Assembly (NCBI GenBank): GCA_009193035.1
Contig: SWDT01000574.1
Span: forward strand, 48,279-112,278
Reading direction: 5' to 3'
Source: Halicephalobus mephisto
Lineage: Eukaryota; Nematoda; Chromadorea; Rhabditida; Panagrolaimidae
Length of the DNA: 64,000 nucleotides
How positions within the stretch are numbered: the first letter of the stretch is position 1; every line of letters begins with the position of its first letter. The notes below the pieces were generated by a model, which did not search any database, had not been told where the DNA came from, and saw only the letters and a program-made list of their open reading frames with translations. The position numbers were made by a program, and so were the translations under genes. Shown here in pieces: positions 11,201-24,800 of the stretch.

Positions 11201-14200
11201 AATACGATTTATTCGTCATTACACAATGTCTGTCTTTTTGAAAGAATTAAAAGTAGATTTTCCTTGGAAACACCCGGCTATCTGACGAAGGAGCAGACTT
11301 ACCTTTTTCGTTTTTTTCATTTTTTTCGTTTTTGTTCTGTTTGATAAGCTCCAAGTGTCAACGTTCGGAAAATGTCCTATTTTAGTCAAAAATTCTAAAA
11401 ATTAAATTTTTATTTTTAAAAAAATTAGAAAATTAAATTTTTATTTTAAAAAAAATTAGAAAATTTTTATTTTTATTTTAAAAGAATTTAAAAATTTTTA
11501 TTTTTATTTTAAAAAAATTCATAAATTTTTATTTTTATTTTAAGAAAAATTTAAAAATTTTTATTTTTATTTTAAAAAAATTCATAAATTTTTATTTTTA
11601 TTTTAAAAGAATTCATAAATTTTTATTTTTATTTTAAAAAAATAAAAAACTTTTTTAAATTAAAAATAATTTTTTAGACTTTTTTAGAAAAACTGTCCTT
11701 TGGAAGATCTTTAATGTGTTTTTTGACCTTTTTGGATTTCGAATTCTTGTTTGATTTTCGTTATTTATTGATTTTTGTGTAATTTACTGAGAAATAAAGT
11801 TTTATTTTTTACAAATTTGTAGTGTGAAATTCCGATAATTAAAATTTTCTCAGAATGTAAGAAAAAAATTTTTAAATTTAAAAATTTCTTAATTTTTGGA
11901 AAATTCAAAAATTTCACAGAAGCTTTTCGAAAAATTCCAATTTTCCAAAATTTCATAGAACTTTTTAAAAAAACAATTACAAAGTTAAAATAATTTCGAA
12001 ATTTAATAAAAACTTTAAAAATTTTAAATCTTTTAAAATTTTAAATATTTTAAGTTTTCCAGAATCTCATGAAAATTTTAAAAATATTTTAAATTTTAAT
12101 AAATTTTCGAATTTTTTTAAAATTTTATTAAACTTTTTTGAATTTATTTAGAAATTTTAAATTTTCCAGAATCTCATGGAAATTTTAAAAATATTTTAAA
12201 TTTCAAATTTTAATAAATTTTCGAATTTTTTAAATTTTTCCAAAATTTCATTAAACTTTTTTGAATTTATTTAGAAATTTTAAATTTTCCAGAATCTCAT
12301 AAAAATTATTTTTTATAAAATGTTTGAATTTTTGAATTTTTTTAGAAGCTTTTAAAGGTTTCTGAATTTTTCCAGAATCTCTCTGAACCTTCTGAATTTT
12401 TCCAGAATCTCCAAAATTCCATCAAACTTAAAATATTAAAAATTTGAAATTTTAAAGTTTTAAAAATGCTCAAAAATTTAAATTAAAACTATTTGAACCG
12501 ACATTTTTAAAATTTTTTTACATTAATGTGATTTCCCTACGGTATTTAATGTAAAAGTAAATTGCTCAATTTTCCAATATTTACTTAGTTCCCTAGTTTC
12601 TTCATGGCAGGTGGAAAGTGAAGGCGGCAACAACAAAGTCATAAAATTCACGGATCTTCGAAAATTTCCCATTTTTAGTCCTGTTTGACAAGTAATAAAA
12701 CGGAAAATCGTTGGTGATTGTGGATTCATTCCTTTTCGATGATCAGCTACTTTTATTTCTTGTCAGATGATTGGAATAATAGTCTATAAAACATTGATAT
12801 TAATTTCTTCATTTTATATTTTTCTAAAAAATTAAATTTTTGAAATTAGAATTTTGTAGAAAATTCTGGAATTTAATAAAAAATTATGAAATCTTTAAAA
12901 TTATGATGAAATTTCTAAAATTTTACAAAATTTTTTAGATTTTTTTAAAATTTAGTAATTTTGTAAAATTTTACAAACATTTTCGAAATCTTATAGAAGA
13001 TTCTGAAATTTGTAATTATTGTAGAAAATTCTGGAATTTAATAAAAAACTATAAATTTTTTAAAACTATGATGAAATTTCTAAAATTTTTTAGATTATTT
13101 TAAAATTTAATAATTTTTTTAATTTTGTAAAATTTTACAGAAGTTTTCGAAATTTCAGAAGTCTTCAGAATTCAACAGAAAATTCTGAAATTTTTGTAAT
13201 TCTTGTGAAAGCTTCAGAATCTGACAGAAATATATAATTTTTTTTTGAATTTTCTAAATTTCCTCAAAATAAAAATAAAAATTATCAAAAAATTAAAATT
13301 TTGAAATTGATATTGAAAGAATTTAGTAAAAATATTTTTTATTACTTTTCTATTTTTTTATTTTTTTATTTTTCTATTTTTTTATTTTTTTATAACTAAA
13401 TTTACCAATGTTAATTTCCCCTTGGGCATCTTTATTCAAACAATTCCATTTTTAAACGAAGGCCATTGCTAATTCAGTATGTCTGGTCCTCTTTGACGTT
13501 GAAAGTTGATGAATTTTGTTGACCTTTCTGAAAACTTCGGAAATTCGTGTCGAGACGATTCCCCAAAACTTTTCATTTTTAATATTGATTATTTTAAAAC
13601 TTAAATGACCTTAAAAATAAAAAAATTAAAAAACTTTTAAAAAGTATTTTAAAAATTAAATAACTTTTTTTAAACATATTTTTAAAATTAAATAACCTTA
13701 AAAGTAAAAAATTAAATAACTTAAAAAAATGTTTTTAAATAACTTTTAAAAAATATTTTTAATTAAATAGCTTTTTTTAAAAAAGTATTTTTAAAATTGT
13801 ATATTGTAGTTTGAACTTGTTTAAAATTCGATTTTTTTCTAAATAATCGTTTTTTATTTTTTATATAGAAGATTGAATTTTCTTTAATCTCGAAAAAGTA
13901 TGTGCAGAGACTCCTTGATGGTTCGTTTTGAAGGTGTTTTGGCTCTATATTTATTGATATAAGGCTTAGGTGTACAAAATGGAACGAAAAAAACGAAAAT
14001 GTTTATTTTTAAAAATTTTCGAAAATTTCTAACTTTAAAAATCTTTAAAAATTTCCAATTTTGGAAGTTAATTTTTAACTTTCATATATCAAAAAGATTT
14101 AAAATAATTTTTGGAATGTTTATGAATATTGTGAAAATTAAAAATTAATTAAATATCGAATTTTAGAAGATTGGGGTTCGAACCCGCAACCTTTTACGTA

Positions 14201-14980
14201 GTAGTTTTTTTCTTCATCGAAAAAGAAAATTTTTCTTTTCTCCGATTTTTTCTCGAGCAATAGTGTTCCCCAAGAAATAAAAATTTAAAAAAAAATAAAA
14301 AATAAAATTAAAAAAAAATAAAAAATTTTTATTTACATAATTTTAGCGAAAGTGATATGTATTGATTGATGTGATTTTAGTGGTTTTAAAAGTTAATTCG
14401 ATTTTAATATTTATAGCCTACTTAGAGATATTTGAAAAATTTTAAAATTAAAGTTGTTGTAGATTTTTGGATTTAATTTTATATATGAAATTAATTTTTA
14501 TGAGATTCAAAGATATTCGAAAAGTTGTAAAATCAGAATTACCATGTATTTTAATGTTTTTTTATAAAATTTAGAAATATTTAAAAAGTTATGAAATAAA
14601 AATTATAAATTTTAGGATTTATTTTTTTATAAAATTTAGAGATATTTGAAAAGTTATGAAATAAAAATTATAAATTTTAGAATTTATTTTTTATAAAATT
14701 TAGAGATATTTAAAAAGTTATGAAATAAGAATTATAAATTTTAGGATTTATTTTTTTTATAAAGTTTAAAAATATTTAAAAAATTATGAAACCAGAATTA
14801 CCATGAATTTTGTTGTTTATTTTTTATGTGAAATAACGCTAAAAATAAGGGAACACTATTGATTCGAGGAGCACTGACAGTAATCCCAAGAATTCCTTGG
14901 TCGTTAAGTTTCTGACGTCAAAGGATCCTGATCTATTATCGGGACCACTATTGAGTGCTGTGTGGATCGTTAATTTGAGC
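8280..14980. repeat. A+T-rich gene desert with tandem repeats
   Basis: Nearly 7 kb without a convincing gene. Distinct arrays are visible. At 9650-10000 a unit of about 28-33 bases is built on TAATATTTCTGACTTTTT. At 10905-11120 a 38-base unit holds TTTCCAAAATTTTAAAAC and TTTTTCAG. At 11400-11640 a 33-36-base unit holds AAATTTTTATTTTTATTTT. At 14490-14800 a unit of about 73 bases holds TAGAGATATTTGAAAAG. Between them are short non-repetitive islands (about 9100-9230, 10010-10060, 11180-11370, 12530-12780, 13420-13560, 13880-13990). Confidence 0.8.
14913..14920. promoter_or_regulatory. CRE-like palindrome upstream of the exchanger gene
   Basis: TGACGTCA, a perfect cAMP-response-element palindrome, lies about 95 bases upstream of the exchanger ATG and about 70 bases before its TTTTTCAG leader acceptor. 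The motif match is exact; function is inferred. Confidence 0.3.
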
Positions 14981-15014
14981 GTTTTTCAGTTAATTGAATT
15001 CCAACTGTTCAAAC

Positions 15015-18000
15015 ATGGGTAATTCGTCCGTTAGCTTCAAGTCGGGTGGTTTTCTGCTTTTATTTTTTCTGATTCCAATTATTGCTGATCCTATAAGGAA
15101 CCAGAATCCTTCGATCAATGGATCTTCGACGTCAGAACACGTTAAAACAGCTTACGATCAACATATCCCTTCCAAAGACGATAATCCACAGTTGTTCAAA
15201 GAAGCTGAAACCGGAAGTCACGTGGAAGGTTTGAAGGATTCAGAATCCGACCATGCTCATCACGGAGTCCACGTAGTCGCTTTCAAGTTCGAATACGTCA
15301 AGGCAGAATTAGTCGTTTGTGTTTTCATCGTGCTCATTGGATTGTTCAAGCTCGTTTATCACCAACTCAGTTTCCCAAGGAACATTCTGCCGGAATCCTG
15401 CTGTCTGATCGCCCTCGGATGCTGTATCGGTGTTTTCATCAGGTAACCACTTTCAAGCGTTAATATATCAACTTTCAATTAATTTCGATATATCAATTTT
15501 TTAAATTAATTTCGATATATCAATTTTTCAAACTGATTTCGATATATCAAGTTTTGATTATTTTTAATATATGACTTTTTAAAGTTAATTTTCATATATA
15601 AATTTTCCTTTGAATTCAAATTTACACACTTTTTGAAGACTAATATGTCTAATTTTAGTTGATTTCTATGTCAATTTCTTAATTAAATCCAATATATGAA
15701 TTTTCTAGATGGATGGCGGGAAGCAAATCCGCAGAAGCCGTTAGTTTTCTCGAATTTGATTCTAAAATTTTCTTTTTCTTCCTTCTGCCTCCGATTATCC
15801 TCGAAGCCGCTTACGACCTGAATGACAAAGCATTTTTGGATAATTTTGGAACGATTATTCTTTATGCCGTCGTTGGAACTGTCCTCAACATCGCCATCAT
15901 CGGAAGTTTGTTGATTTTCTTTGGATTTATGGGAGTATTTGGGACATTTGGAATTCATGCCTTGGATTGCTTACTTTTTGCAAGTCTGATTGCCGCTGTA
16001 GATCCTGTGGCTGTGCTGGCGATTTTCAAAGAAGTAGGTGTTAACAAAATGCTTTATTTTATGGTTTTTGGAGAATCACTACTCAATGGTGAGTTTATTT
16101 TCTTCCTTCATATATCAAAATATTTTTTCATATATCAAAAATTTCTTTTATATATCAAAAACTTTTTTTCATATATCAAAATTCTTTTTTCATATATCAA
16201 AAATTTCCTTTATATATTAAAAAATTTTTTTCATATATCAAAAATTTTTTTCATATATCAAAATATTTTTTCATATATCAAAATATTTTTTCATATATCA
16301 AAAATTTCTTTTATATATCAAAAACTTTTTTTCATATATCAAAACTCCTTAGTGATGTGTGAAAATCCTTTTCAGATGCTGTTACTGTGGTTTGTTACAA
16401 TCTTATTCAAGATTTCCAAGGATTAGAGACGATTAGATTGTATGACTGTTTCCTCGGATTCTTGGCTTTTCTGTGTGTTTCGTTCGGAGGATTGATGATT
16501 GGATTAATCTTTGGAATCTTTTCGACGTTGGTAACCAAATACACTAATCACGTTAGAGGTAAGGAATAAAGCAGATTTCGCGATTTTTTATAAAATTTAC
16601 ATTTCAGTGGTCGAACCAGTAATCTGTTTCGGAATGGCTTATTTGTCCTACGTGTTTAGTGAATTATTTCATTTTTCTGGTATTATCGGGTGAGTTCAAG
16701 TTTACTAAAAATCAAAAAATAATATCAATCTTTATTATTAGCAATTGAAAAGCTATAATTTTCGACATTACTGAAGGAAAATAATGTTACTTTTCAACTT
16801 TGATATATAAGAGTTTAAGTTCATATATTAATTTTTAATTTTAATATATCAAGTTTTAAGTTCATATATTACTTTTTAATTATGATATATAAGAATTTAA
16901 ATTCATGTATCGGATTTTAATCCCGACGTATAAAAGTTCAATTTCATATATTAACTTTAAGTTTTGGCATATCAAACATCAATTTCATGCGTTAATTTTT
17001 AATATCGATATATAAAAGTTTAATTTCGATATATAAAAGTTTAAGTTCATATATTAATTTTCAACTTTAATATACAAAAGTTCACTTTCATGTATTAATT
17101 TTAAGTTTGGATATGTGGAATTTTGAATTTTCAGAATCATATCTTGTGGTCTCTTCCAGACCCACTACACCATGGCGAATCTCTCTGGCAAAAGTTATAT
17201 TTCGATCAATTACATTACAAAAGTCGTGAGTTCCGTTTCGGAATCCCTGATTTTCATCATTCTTGGAGTAATGTTGCTGAACGAAAACAGTTTCTTTTTT
17301 GACGACTGGCATCCGATATTTGCAATTTTATCTTTGGTTTTCTGTATCCTAGCAAGATTTATTGTGGTTTATTTTTTGACTTATATTGTTAACAGATTCA
17401 CCGGAGGCGTGAGATATATCAGTTTTCAAGAACAATTCATAATGGCATACGGTGGATTACGTGGAGCTGTTTCGTTCTCGTTGGCTTTCATGATAGACAA
17501 CAAAGCAAACACGAAACCGACGCTTTTAGCAGCGACATATCTGGTCATTATGTTTACGGTGTTCATCCAAGGATCAACAATGAAATCTCTCGTCAAAGTC
17601 ATGAATATCAGATTGGCAAGCAAAGATAATAATTTTAGATTATTTTGCGAATTTAACAAAGGAATGGTGAATTACATGACTCAAGGCATGGAAGACATAA
17701 TTGGAAACAAAAATCAAACAATTATTAAAAAACTTCGACATCTCAGTAGACATTACTTGAGACCCATTTTGATCAGAGGATATATAGAAAAGAAAACCGA
17801 AGATAAATTAATCAGAATTGAAAATGAAGAAAATCTAAAGTAAGTTATATATAGTTTTCAATTACAGTACTATGAAAATTAAGATTTCTTTGCAAAATAG
17901 TCTTGGCACGAATTTACAAGAGTTACAGTAGCTTAAAATTTTTATTTGATAATTTTTAATTACATTATTATGAAAATTGGAAATTTTTTATAAAATAGTA

Positions 18001-20072
18001 TTAACGCGAATTTACAAGAGTTACGATAGCCTAAAATTTTAATTTTATTTGATAATTTCGTAATTACAGTATTATGAAAATTGGAAATTTTTTATAAAAT
18101 AGTATTAACGCGAATTTATAAAAGTTACAATAGCCTGAAATTTTAACTTGATTTGATAATTTTTAATTACAGTATTATGAAAATTAATATTTCTTTGCAA
18201 AATAGTCTTGGCACGAATTTAAAAAAGTTACGATAGCCTAAAATTTTTATTTGATAATTTTTAATTACAGTACTATGAAAATTGGAAATTTTTTATAAAA
18301 TAGTCTTGGCACGAATTTTTAGAATAAACTAAAAATTAAAATAACTTTAAAATTTCATCTTGTGTGATAATGATTTTAATTTTTTGAAATATAATTTAGA
18401 ATATTTTAGAAATTTCACAATTAGGATTACATAATTCTTTTTTTTGGAATTTTTATAAATAAAAATATTTTAAAAAATTAAAAATTGAATTTAGAATATT
18501 TTGTAAAAATTAATTTTAAAAATTAAATTTAAAAATTAAATTTAAAAATTAAATTTTAGAGAAACTTTGAAATCAGTTCCTTCGACTTCTTCATTCAAAC
18601 GTCAGCAGACGATGAACGACATGGTTGAATCCGGCAATTACGACCTCTTTGATGAATACGACGATCTGATGTCAGCGAACGCCAAAGAAGCACAAGAAGC
18701 GGAAGACAAGGAAGTCGATGAACTTATGAGTGATTCTCTGCACATTCAGGCTCTGGTGAATAACACTATTTATCCTGACAGGAATCTCATAGATGAAGAA
18801 GCTCATGAAAGAAGAGAAAGTTTAAATGCTTCTAGAAAATTAATGGGACACAGATGGCAGGTAAACAGAATAGCAAACATGAAACTGACAGAACCAGAAG
18901 TGTGAGTTTATAAAATTTAAAAATTATATTATTCTAGAATTTTGGAAATTAGAAATGTTTTAAAAAATAAGGGACTGCGAAAAAAGTTGATTTTAGGGGC
19001 TGTACGGTAGTTGTTACTTTGGGAGATTTTCTCATTTCTTAATTTTGATTTTTTTAGATAATTTTTAATTGTTAAATTAATTTTAAAAAAAATAAAAATA
19101 AATTATAAAACATTTTTCGATTTAATAATTTTGATTTTTTTAGATCAGTTTTTAATTGTTAAATTAAATTAAAATATAAATTAAATAATTTAAAAAAATT
19201 AATTTAAAAAAAAGATAAAAATGGATTATAAAACATTTTTCGATTTAATAATTTCGATTTTTTTAGATTAGTTTTTTAATTGTTAAAATAATTCAAAATA
19301 TAAATTAAATAATTTAAAAAAGATAAAAATGGATTATAAAACATTTTTCGATTTAATAATTTTGATTTTTTAGATCAGTTTTTTAATTGTTAAAATAATT
19401 CAAAATATAAATTAAATAATCAAAAAAAATTAATTTAAAAAAAATAAAAATGGATTATTTTGTAATTATGCTTTTTTTACATTGATTTTACTTTTTTTGA
19501 TTTTAAATAAGTTTTTTCAGTAATTAAATCAGCGCAATATGGTAATTAAATAATCTAAAATATTAGTTTAAAAAAATTTAAAAATGAATGCGAAAAAATA
19601 AATGCCTCAGGGGATTGGCGATTTTATAACTTTTTTAACACAAAATTTAAAAATTTTTTAAAAATAATCAATTTAAAATTGTAAAAAAATTATTTTTTTT
19701 TTAATTTTTAGAAGAAAACGTCGAAATATTATTTCTCGAACTGGACCGAAGAAAAAAGTCAGTGTGAACAAGGGTCTCATCGCGATTGCAACGACTTCTT
19801 TGGGAGTGTCGTCTCATATTGTTCAAGAATCAACGATAGAGGAATGTGATGAAACAAATTCGGAGGGCATAGGTTCCCCTCCGGCAACGGCGAGATCAAT
19901 CAAGACCCCGCATTTTGTTTTTGGAGATCTGGCTTCGAAGGCGGATAATCAAGAACTTCAAAATCAAGGTCCTAATGGAAATGTAAAAGAAAAAAATCCG
20001 AAAAATTCCTTATTTTCTCAAAAATCTATTCAATCATCTTCGTCGTCAAACAATGAAGAAAACAATGAGTAG
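15015..20072 (+). CDS. Na+/H+ exchanger, NHX/SLC9 family
   Basis: Seven exons: 15015-15442, 15709-16088, 16376-16558, 16608-16689, 17135-17839, 18560-18901 and 19712-20072, giving 826 residues. The ATG at 15015 follows a TTTTTCAG acceptor at 14989, probably for a spliced leader. Residues about 5-25 form a signal peptide or first membrane segment. The SLC9 core follows: LLPPIILE (about 168-175, amiloride-linked helix), FGESLLNDAVTVV (about 262-274, with the Asn269-Asp270 ion-binding pair made across the exon 2/3 junction) and GGLRGAVSF (about 464-472). About 12 membrane helices are expected. The rest is a long cytoplasmic tail with acidic and Ser-rich segments, as in plasma-membrane NHE1-like exchangers. 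The protein swaps Na+ for H+ across the plasma membrane. Which worm paralogue (nhx-1 to nhx-9) it matches I cannot tell. Confidence 0.95.
16100..16350 (+). repeat. Tandem CATATATCAAAA repeat in exchanger intron 2
   Basis: About a dozen copies of a 16-18-base unit (TTTTTTCATATATCAAAA and variants) fill the intron right after the GTGAGT donor. Related TATATATCAA words recur in introns 1 (15460-15700) and 4 (16790-17110), so the motif has spread or been kept within this gene. Confidence 0.8.
17860..18325 (+). repeat. Tandem array of about 90-95-base units in exchanger intron 5
   Basis: Five copies of a unit holding AATTACAGTATTATGAAAAT, AAATAGTCTTGGCACGAATT and GTTACGATAGCCTAAAATTT. Single diverged relatives with the CACGAATTT core occur elsewhere in the window (about 3030, 6310 and 27545). 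Confidence 0.75.
19060..19450 (+). repeat. Tandem array of about 110-base units in exchanger intron 6
   Basis: Three to four copies of a unit with ATGGATTATAAAACATTTTT, CGATTTAATAATTT and TAGATCAGTTTTTTAATTG. No open frame. Confidence 0.7.
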
Positions 20073-20329
20073 TTGTGGTCCTGGAAAGAAAAAGAAAAAC
20101 AGCTTAATCATTCCACTTGCCAAAAATACAAATTGCCTTGTAAAAAATGTCCATTATGCTCAAAATAATAATTTTATAAAATTAAGGGTTGGAAATAAAA
20201 AATTTTTATTTTTAAAAAATTTATTAAAAAATGAATTAAAAATTATTCGTGGTAGGACCATCATTTGGAATATATTGTCAAGTAATGAAAATAATAATAA
20301 TTCGATAAAAAAGCCCTAGTATCATCACA

Positions 20330-20715
20330 AAAGATGTTTAAAACATAATTTATCTTTTGATTTCAAATTTGATTATCTAAATTTCTGTCGTGTCGGGACC
20401 ACTACTTCTAAGTTCAAAAAATAAAGATTAAAATGAATATTAAATTAATATAAATTTGTCCCATGACGAAAGATGTGTAAAATCTAAATAATCAAATTTG
20501 TAATCAAAAAATAAATTAAGTTTCTTTCGTGTCAGGACCACTACTTCTAAGTTCAAAAAATAAAGATCAAAAGGAATATTGAATTAATATAAATTTGTCC
20601 CACCACGAAAGATGTGTAAAATCTAAATAATCAAATTTGTAATCAAAAAATAAATTAAGTTTCTTTCGTGTCGGGACCACTATTTCTAATTCCAAAAAGT
20701 AAAGATCAAAGTATG
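20330..20715. repeat. Tandem array of about 130-base units downstream of the exchanger
   Basis: Three copies, each with TTTCGTGTCGGGACCACTA, AATTAATATAAATTTGTCCC and GACGAAAGATGTGTAAAATC. A TCGGGACCACTA word also occurs once in the exchanger promoter near 14939. No gene seen. Confidence 0.75.
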
Positions 20716-20919
20716 TTCCAAATGAAAAATATTTACCGTCTTATAAATGATGCTTTATTTTATTTTTTAACAATGAACTTGGTTTATATATTTTTTTAAA
20801 TTTTTATTCTTGTCGCACAAAATTAAAAGTTTACAACAAATACAAAATTAATTATAATTGTCTTTTTTTTTGATCCATTTTAAATAAACTTGGTTAATTG
20901 TTTTTTAATTTTCTTATTT

Positions 20920-21640
20920 ACTGTTCGAAATATTGTTTCTTCGTTACTTTATTCCGGACACAAATCTCAAACTTGGGTAATTAAACTATTATTATAAACA
21001 AGTTAAAAAATAAAAAAGCAACACAATCGATAAATCTTTGTTAAGATTGTTACTAATCTGTCTGGATCAGTGTCATTATCGTCGTTCTGATCAGATACAT
21101 AAATATTTAGTAAAACTAATGATATTTGTCAAAAAAGTGAAGAACAGATATCTATCGTGGATTGATATTGTTCGAAATGTTGTTTCTTCGTTACTTTATT
21201 CCGGACACAAATCTCAAACTTGGGTAATTAAACTATTATTATAAAGAAGTTAAAAAAAATTTATCGATTGTGTTGCTTTTTTATTTTATAAGACTTACTA
21301 ATTTTTCTGGATCAGTGTCATTATCGCCGTTCTGATCAGATACATAGATATTTAATAAAACCAATGATATTCATCAAAAAAGTGAAGAACAGATATCTTC
21401 TAAAACTAAAAATATCTATCGTGGATTGATATTGTTCGAAATATTGTTTCTTCGTTACTTTATTCCGGACACAAATCTCAAACTTGGGTAATTAAACAAT
21501 TGTTATAAACAAGTTATAAAATAAAAAGCAACACGATCGATAAATCTTTGTTAAGACTTACTAAACTTACTAATCTTTCTGGATCAGTGTCATTATCGCT
21601 GTTCTGATCAGATACAAAAAACAATTACTGTTTTTGAAGG
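20920..21640. repeat. Tandem array of about 245-260-base units upstream of the lectin gene
   Basis: Three copies begin near 20927, 21170 and 21433 with GTTCGAAATATTGTTTCTTC. Each carries ATTCCGGACACAAATCTC and CTGGATCAGTGTCATTATCG. The last copy ends about 170 bases before the lectin ATG, so the array may hold or displace its promoter. Confidence 0.75.
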
Positions 21641-21811
21641 ACCATCAATTTTTTTCTTTAACTTCAAAACGGAACTCTAGACACGTCTTTCCGACATAAT
21701 CCTTTTCAGTTTTGTATTCTTATCAACGACATTCAACCAAAGAATCAATTGATCCGGATTTTCCTTTCTTGTGTACTTTGTATCATATCATTGTCGTCGT
21801 TAACGAAGATA

Positions 21812-24800
21812 ATGAAAATCAGTCTTATTTTTTTGGTTTTCTTTATTTTTTTCCGAGGAAATTCTGCTGTTTGCCCGAAGGGGTCTCTGACAGCCTTGAA
21901 CAATGAAAATAAATGTTATTCGTTTATTTCTACTGCATCACAGTTCATGACTGCAGAACAGACATGTGTGGATTTGGGAGGACATTTGGCTTCAGTTTCT
22001 GATGGATTCCTTAATGTTTTTTTGACTGGTAAGACAGTTATCAAAAATCACAAATTATTCAATTAATTATCCATGAATATCTTTGTTATTTTTTGGTTTT
22101 GTAGAGATAACATCGTGAATGATTAAATTTGTGTTTGTTACGAAATACAAAATCAACTTTCATCGTGAAATTTTTGACGAACATGATTGTAAGGGACTCT
22201 GACCTATTCCCTTAATTGATAATTGTTAATTCTTGGCTTTATTCCAGAAGTCAACAACACAAAATAGTTAAGAACAACTCTTCGCAGCTTGGTCTCGTTC
22301 CCTCTTGTCGCTCCTGAATTCCTCCGCTTCTAAATTCCTTCGCTTCTGAGATCCTTCGCTTCTGAATTCCTTCGCTTCTGAGCTCCTTCGCTTCTGCCGG
22401 CTGCTTGACGCGCAAGTTGAGTTCTTGTATCTCAAGGGGTTTCGTGCTAGGAGTCTTCTCGCTTTCTGCAACAATGATATAGTCGTTCGTATCTGACCGT
22501 GATTATGTGACATTTCTGTCCCAAGCTTTTATATTCCAATCTTGGAGTTAAAACTTTACAAAAAGCACTTAAAATAAGATAATAAAGTCCATAGGTTCTG
22601 AATGTAAAACCAGAATCAAAAATCAACTTTCAGAATCTAGGATTCTAAAGACTAACTCTGGATTTTAAGGATATATCAAATTTTATATAAAAACTATCTA
22701 AAAAGTTAAAACTTATCCAAAATTCCCTTTAAAAATAAAAAATAAAAAACCTCTTTAAATAACTTTACATCTGTTTTATAGCATTTTAAATTAATAAAGT
22801 TGTAAAAATTGGAACACAAAAACTTGAGACAAAAACGTCTTATCACGCTGATCGTAATTATAATTTTGCGCCAAAATTCATTTATAAAAAACAAAATTAA
22901 TTTCTACAGCGAAATTTTTGAACATTATGATGAATTTGTTCATTTTTAAATTCAAAAGAAATTTAACATTAAAAACAACTTCAAAAAACGAACTATTATC
23001 ACCAAATCTTTGTATATCTTGGTAATTTTGTTCATTTTTAAACGAAAATCGGATTTTGCGCCAAAACTTGTTTTAAAAAATAAAAACAATTTTTGAAAAT
23101 TATGAATTTACTTTGTTTTTAAATTTAAAATGAATTTAAAGTTAAAAGTAACTTAAGAAAAAAGTAAAGTCAATTCCCGGTGAAAATCCCCCAAATATTT
23201 TGATTAATTTGTTTGTTTTGAAGTAAAAGTTGGATTTTACGTCAAAAAAATAATAGAAGAGGAAAATCAACTCTTATCGCGGAACTTCTGACGATTATGA
23301 TAAAAAATTCTGTTCCAAAGTGCAAGTAGAATTTTACATTAAAAAGAATCTGATAATTAATCAAAATCCGGTGTTGATTTTCATTACCAAAATTCTTTCT
23401 ATCGTATACTATACAATAAAAAAGTAACTTTTGGTTTGGTATTTGTTGTGACTTCCTAAGGGACGCTGCAACGTAGGGAAACAAGCACTGGAGTTTTTAC
23501 AGAACAAGTCACAATCTTATATTATATCACTACTTAACAACCACACAATAACATAAACCTCGTAGGGTTACGGTGGTCGTGCTAATACCAACAATTCAGG
23601 GAGCGTCATCTGTATGACGTTTCTTCAAGTCCCAACAGTATTAATTGCGAAATGTGACAAAAATATAAAACACAATCATCACATTTTCCATGAATATTAG
23701 GTATTCCTGACGAAAATTAAAACATAATAGTGACGATTTACATTTATTATTAGGATAAAAGTTACGCTTTTTGTGTAGTAATAAGCACGTTTCGTCAAAG
23801 TTATGTCAATAAGAGCACTTTGCCCGTCACTAGCAAAAAAACATTTCGTCAATCCTTCACACAAAAAAACGTAATTTTTGGTCCGGTAATAATTGCGAAA
23901 TGTAATACAATAGTCACATTTTTTATGGATATTGGACATTTCTGACGAAAATGTAACATAATAATAATGATTTACATTTGTTACTGGACTAAAAGTATGC
24001 TTCTTTTTATGTGTAGAAACTTGTCTACAGTAAGATGAACGTATTGTAAAAGACCCGATTACATCTTGGGAGAAAGCATAGTCCACATTGAAATCACAAA
24101 TGTTATTTATCAAAAATATCCCGACTTCTTAAATGGATCTATATATACAAAAAAGTAACTTTTGGCTCAGTAACAAATGTAAATCTGGACTATTATTTAA
24201 TTTTCGCCACAAATGTCAAATATTTATGAAAAACGATGATTGTGTTACATTTCGCAATTGTTACCGGACCGAAAGTTATTCATTTTTGTGTGTGGTGATT
24301 TTATAAAACAAAATTTTGATATTCGACATAGTTAAATTTTCAGAAAATGCCAACAGTATCTACCATAGGGTGAATGCGACTAATTTCTGGATTGGGGGTT
24401 CGGATCTGGCCACTCCTGGAGTCTGGAGTTGGACAGATGGAAGTTCTTTTGACTACAGTTCCTGGGCTCCAGGAGAACCCAACAGTCTTCCAGGAGACAA
24501 TTGTATCAGCAGTCAAATCGTGGATGGAACTTGGATTGGATCTAGTTGTTTTGACTCGAAACCTTACGTCTGCAACATCCCTGCTCTCCCTGATCACACA
24601 TGTCCGGCTTATTGCGATTCTGAATGGGCCTACTTCAACGAGTCCAACAGCTGCTACAAAACCTTCTACAACGCTAAATGGAACGACGCCGAAGCCGCTT
24701 GTGTCGGGGACGGAGCTCATCTGGTTTCCATCCACAGTCCTGCTGAGAACAGTTTTGTTGCAGGTAGGCTTGGGATAGTGGATATACTTCTTTATTAATG

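Noticed and set aside
11765..11956. 63-codon minus-strand open frame rich in Lys, Phe and Ile
   Set aside because: Typical of A+T-rich noncoding DNA; no splice signals, start context or homology.
14160..14195. GGGGTTCGAACCCGC, which resembles a tRNA T arm/B box
   Set aside because: No D arm, anticodon arm or acceptor stem could be paired around it on either strand. At most a tRNA fragment.
15709..16426. Exchanger exon 2 read on through the following intron
   Set aside because: The extra residues come from the CATATATCAAAA repeat. Splicing at 16088 to 16376 restores the conserved LLNDAVTVV motif.
24340..24778. Long alternative frames on both strands across lectin exon 2
   Set aside because: They are shadows of the lectin exon; the lectin frame alone gives WIGG, EPN and paired Cys and fits both splice sites.
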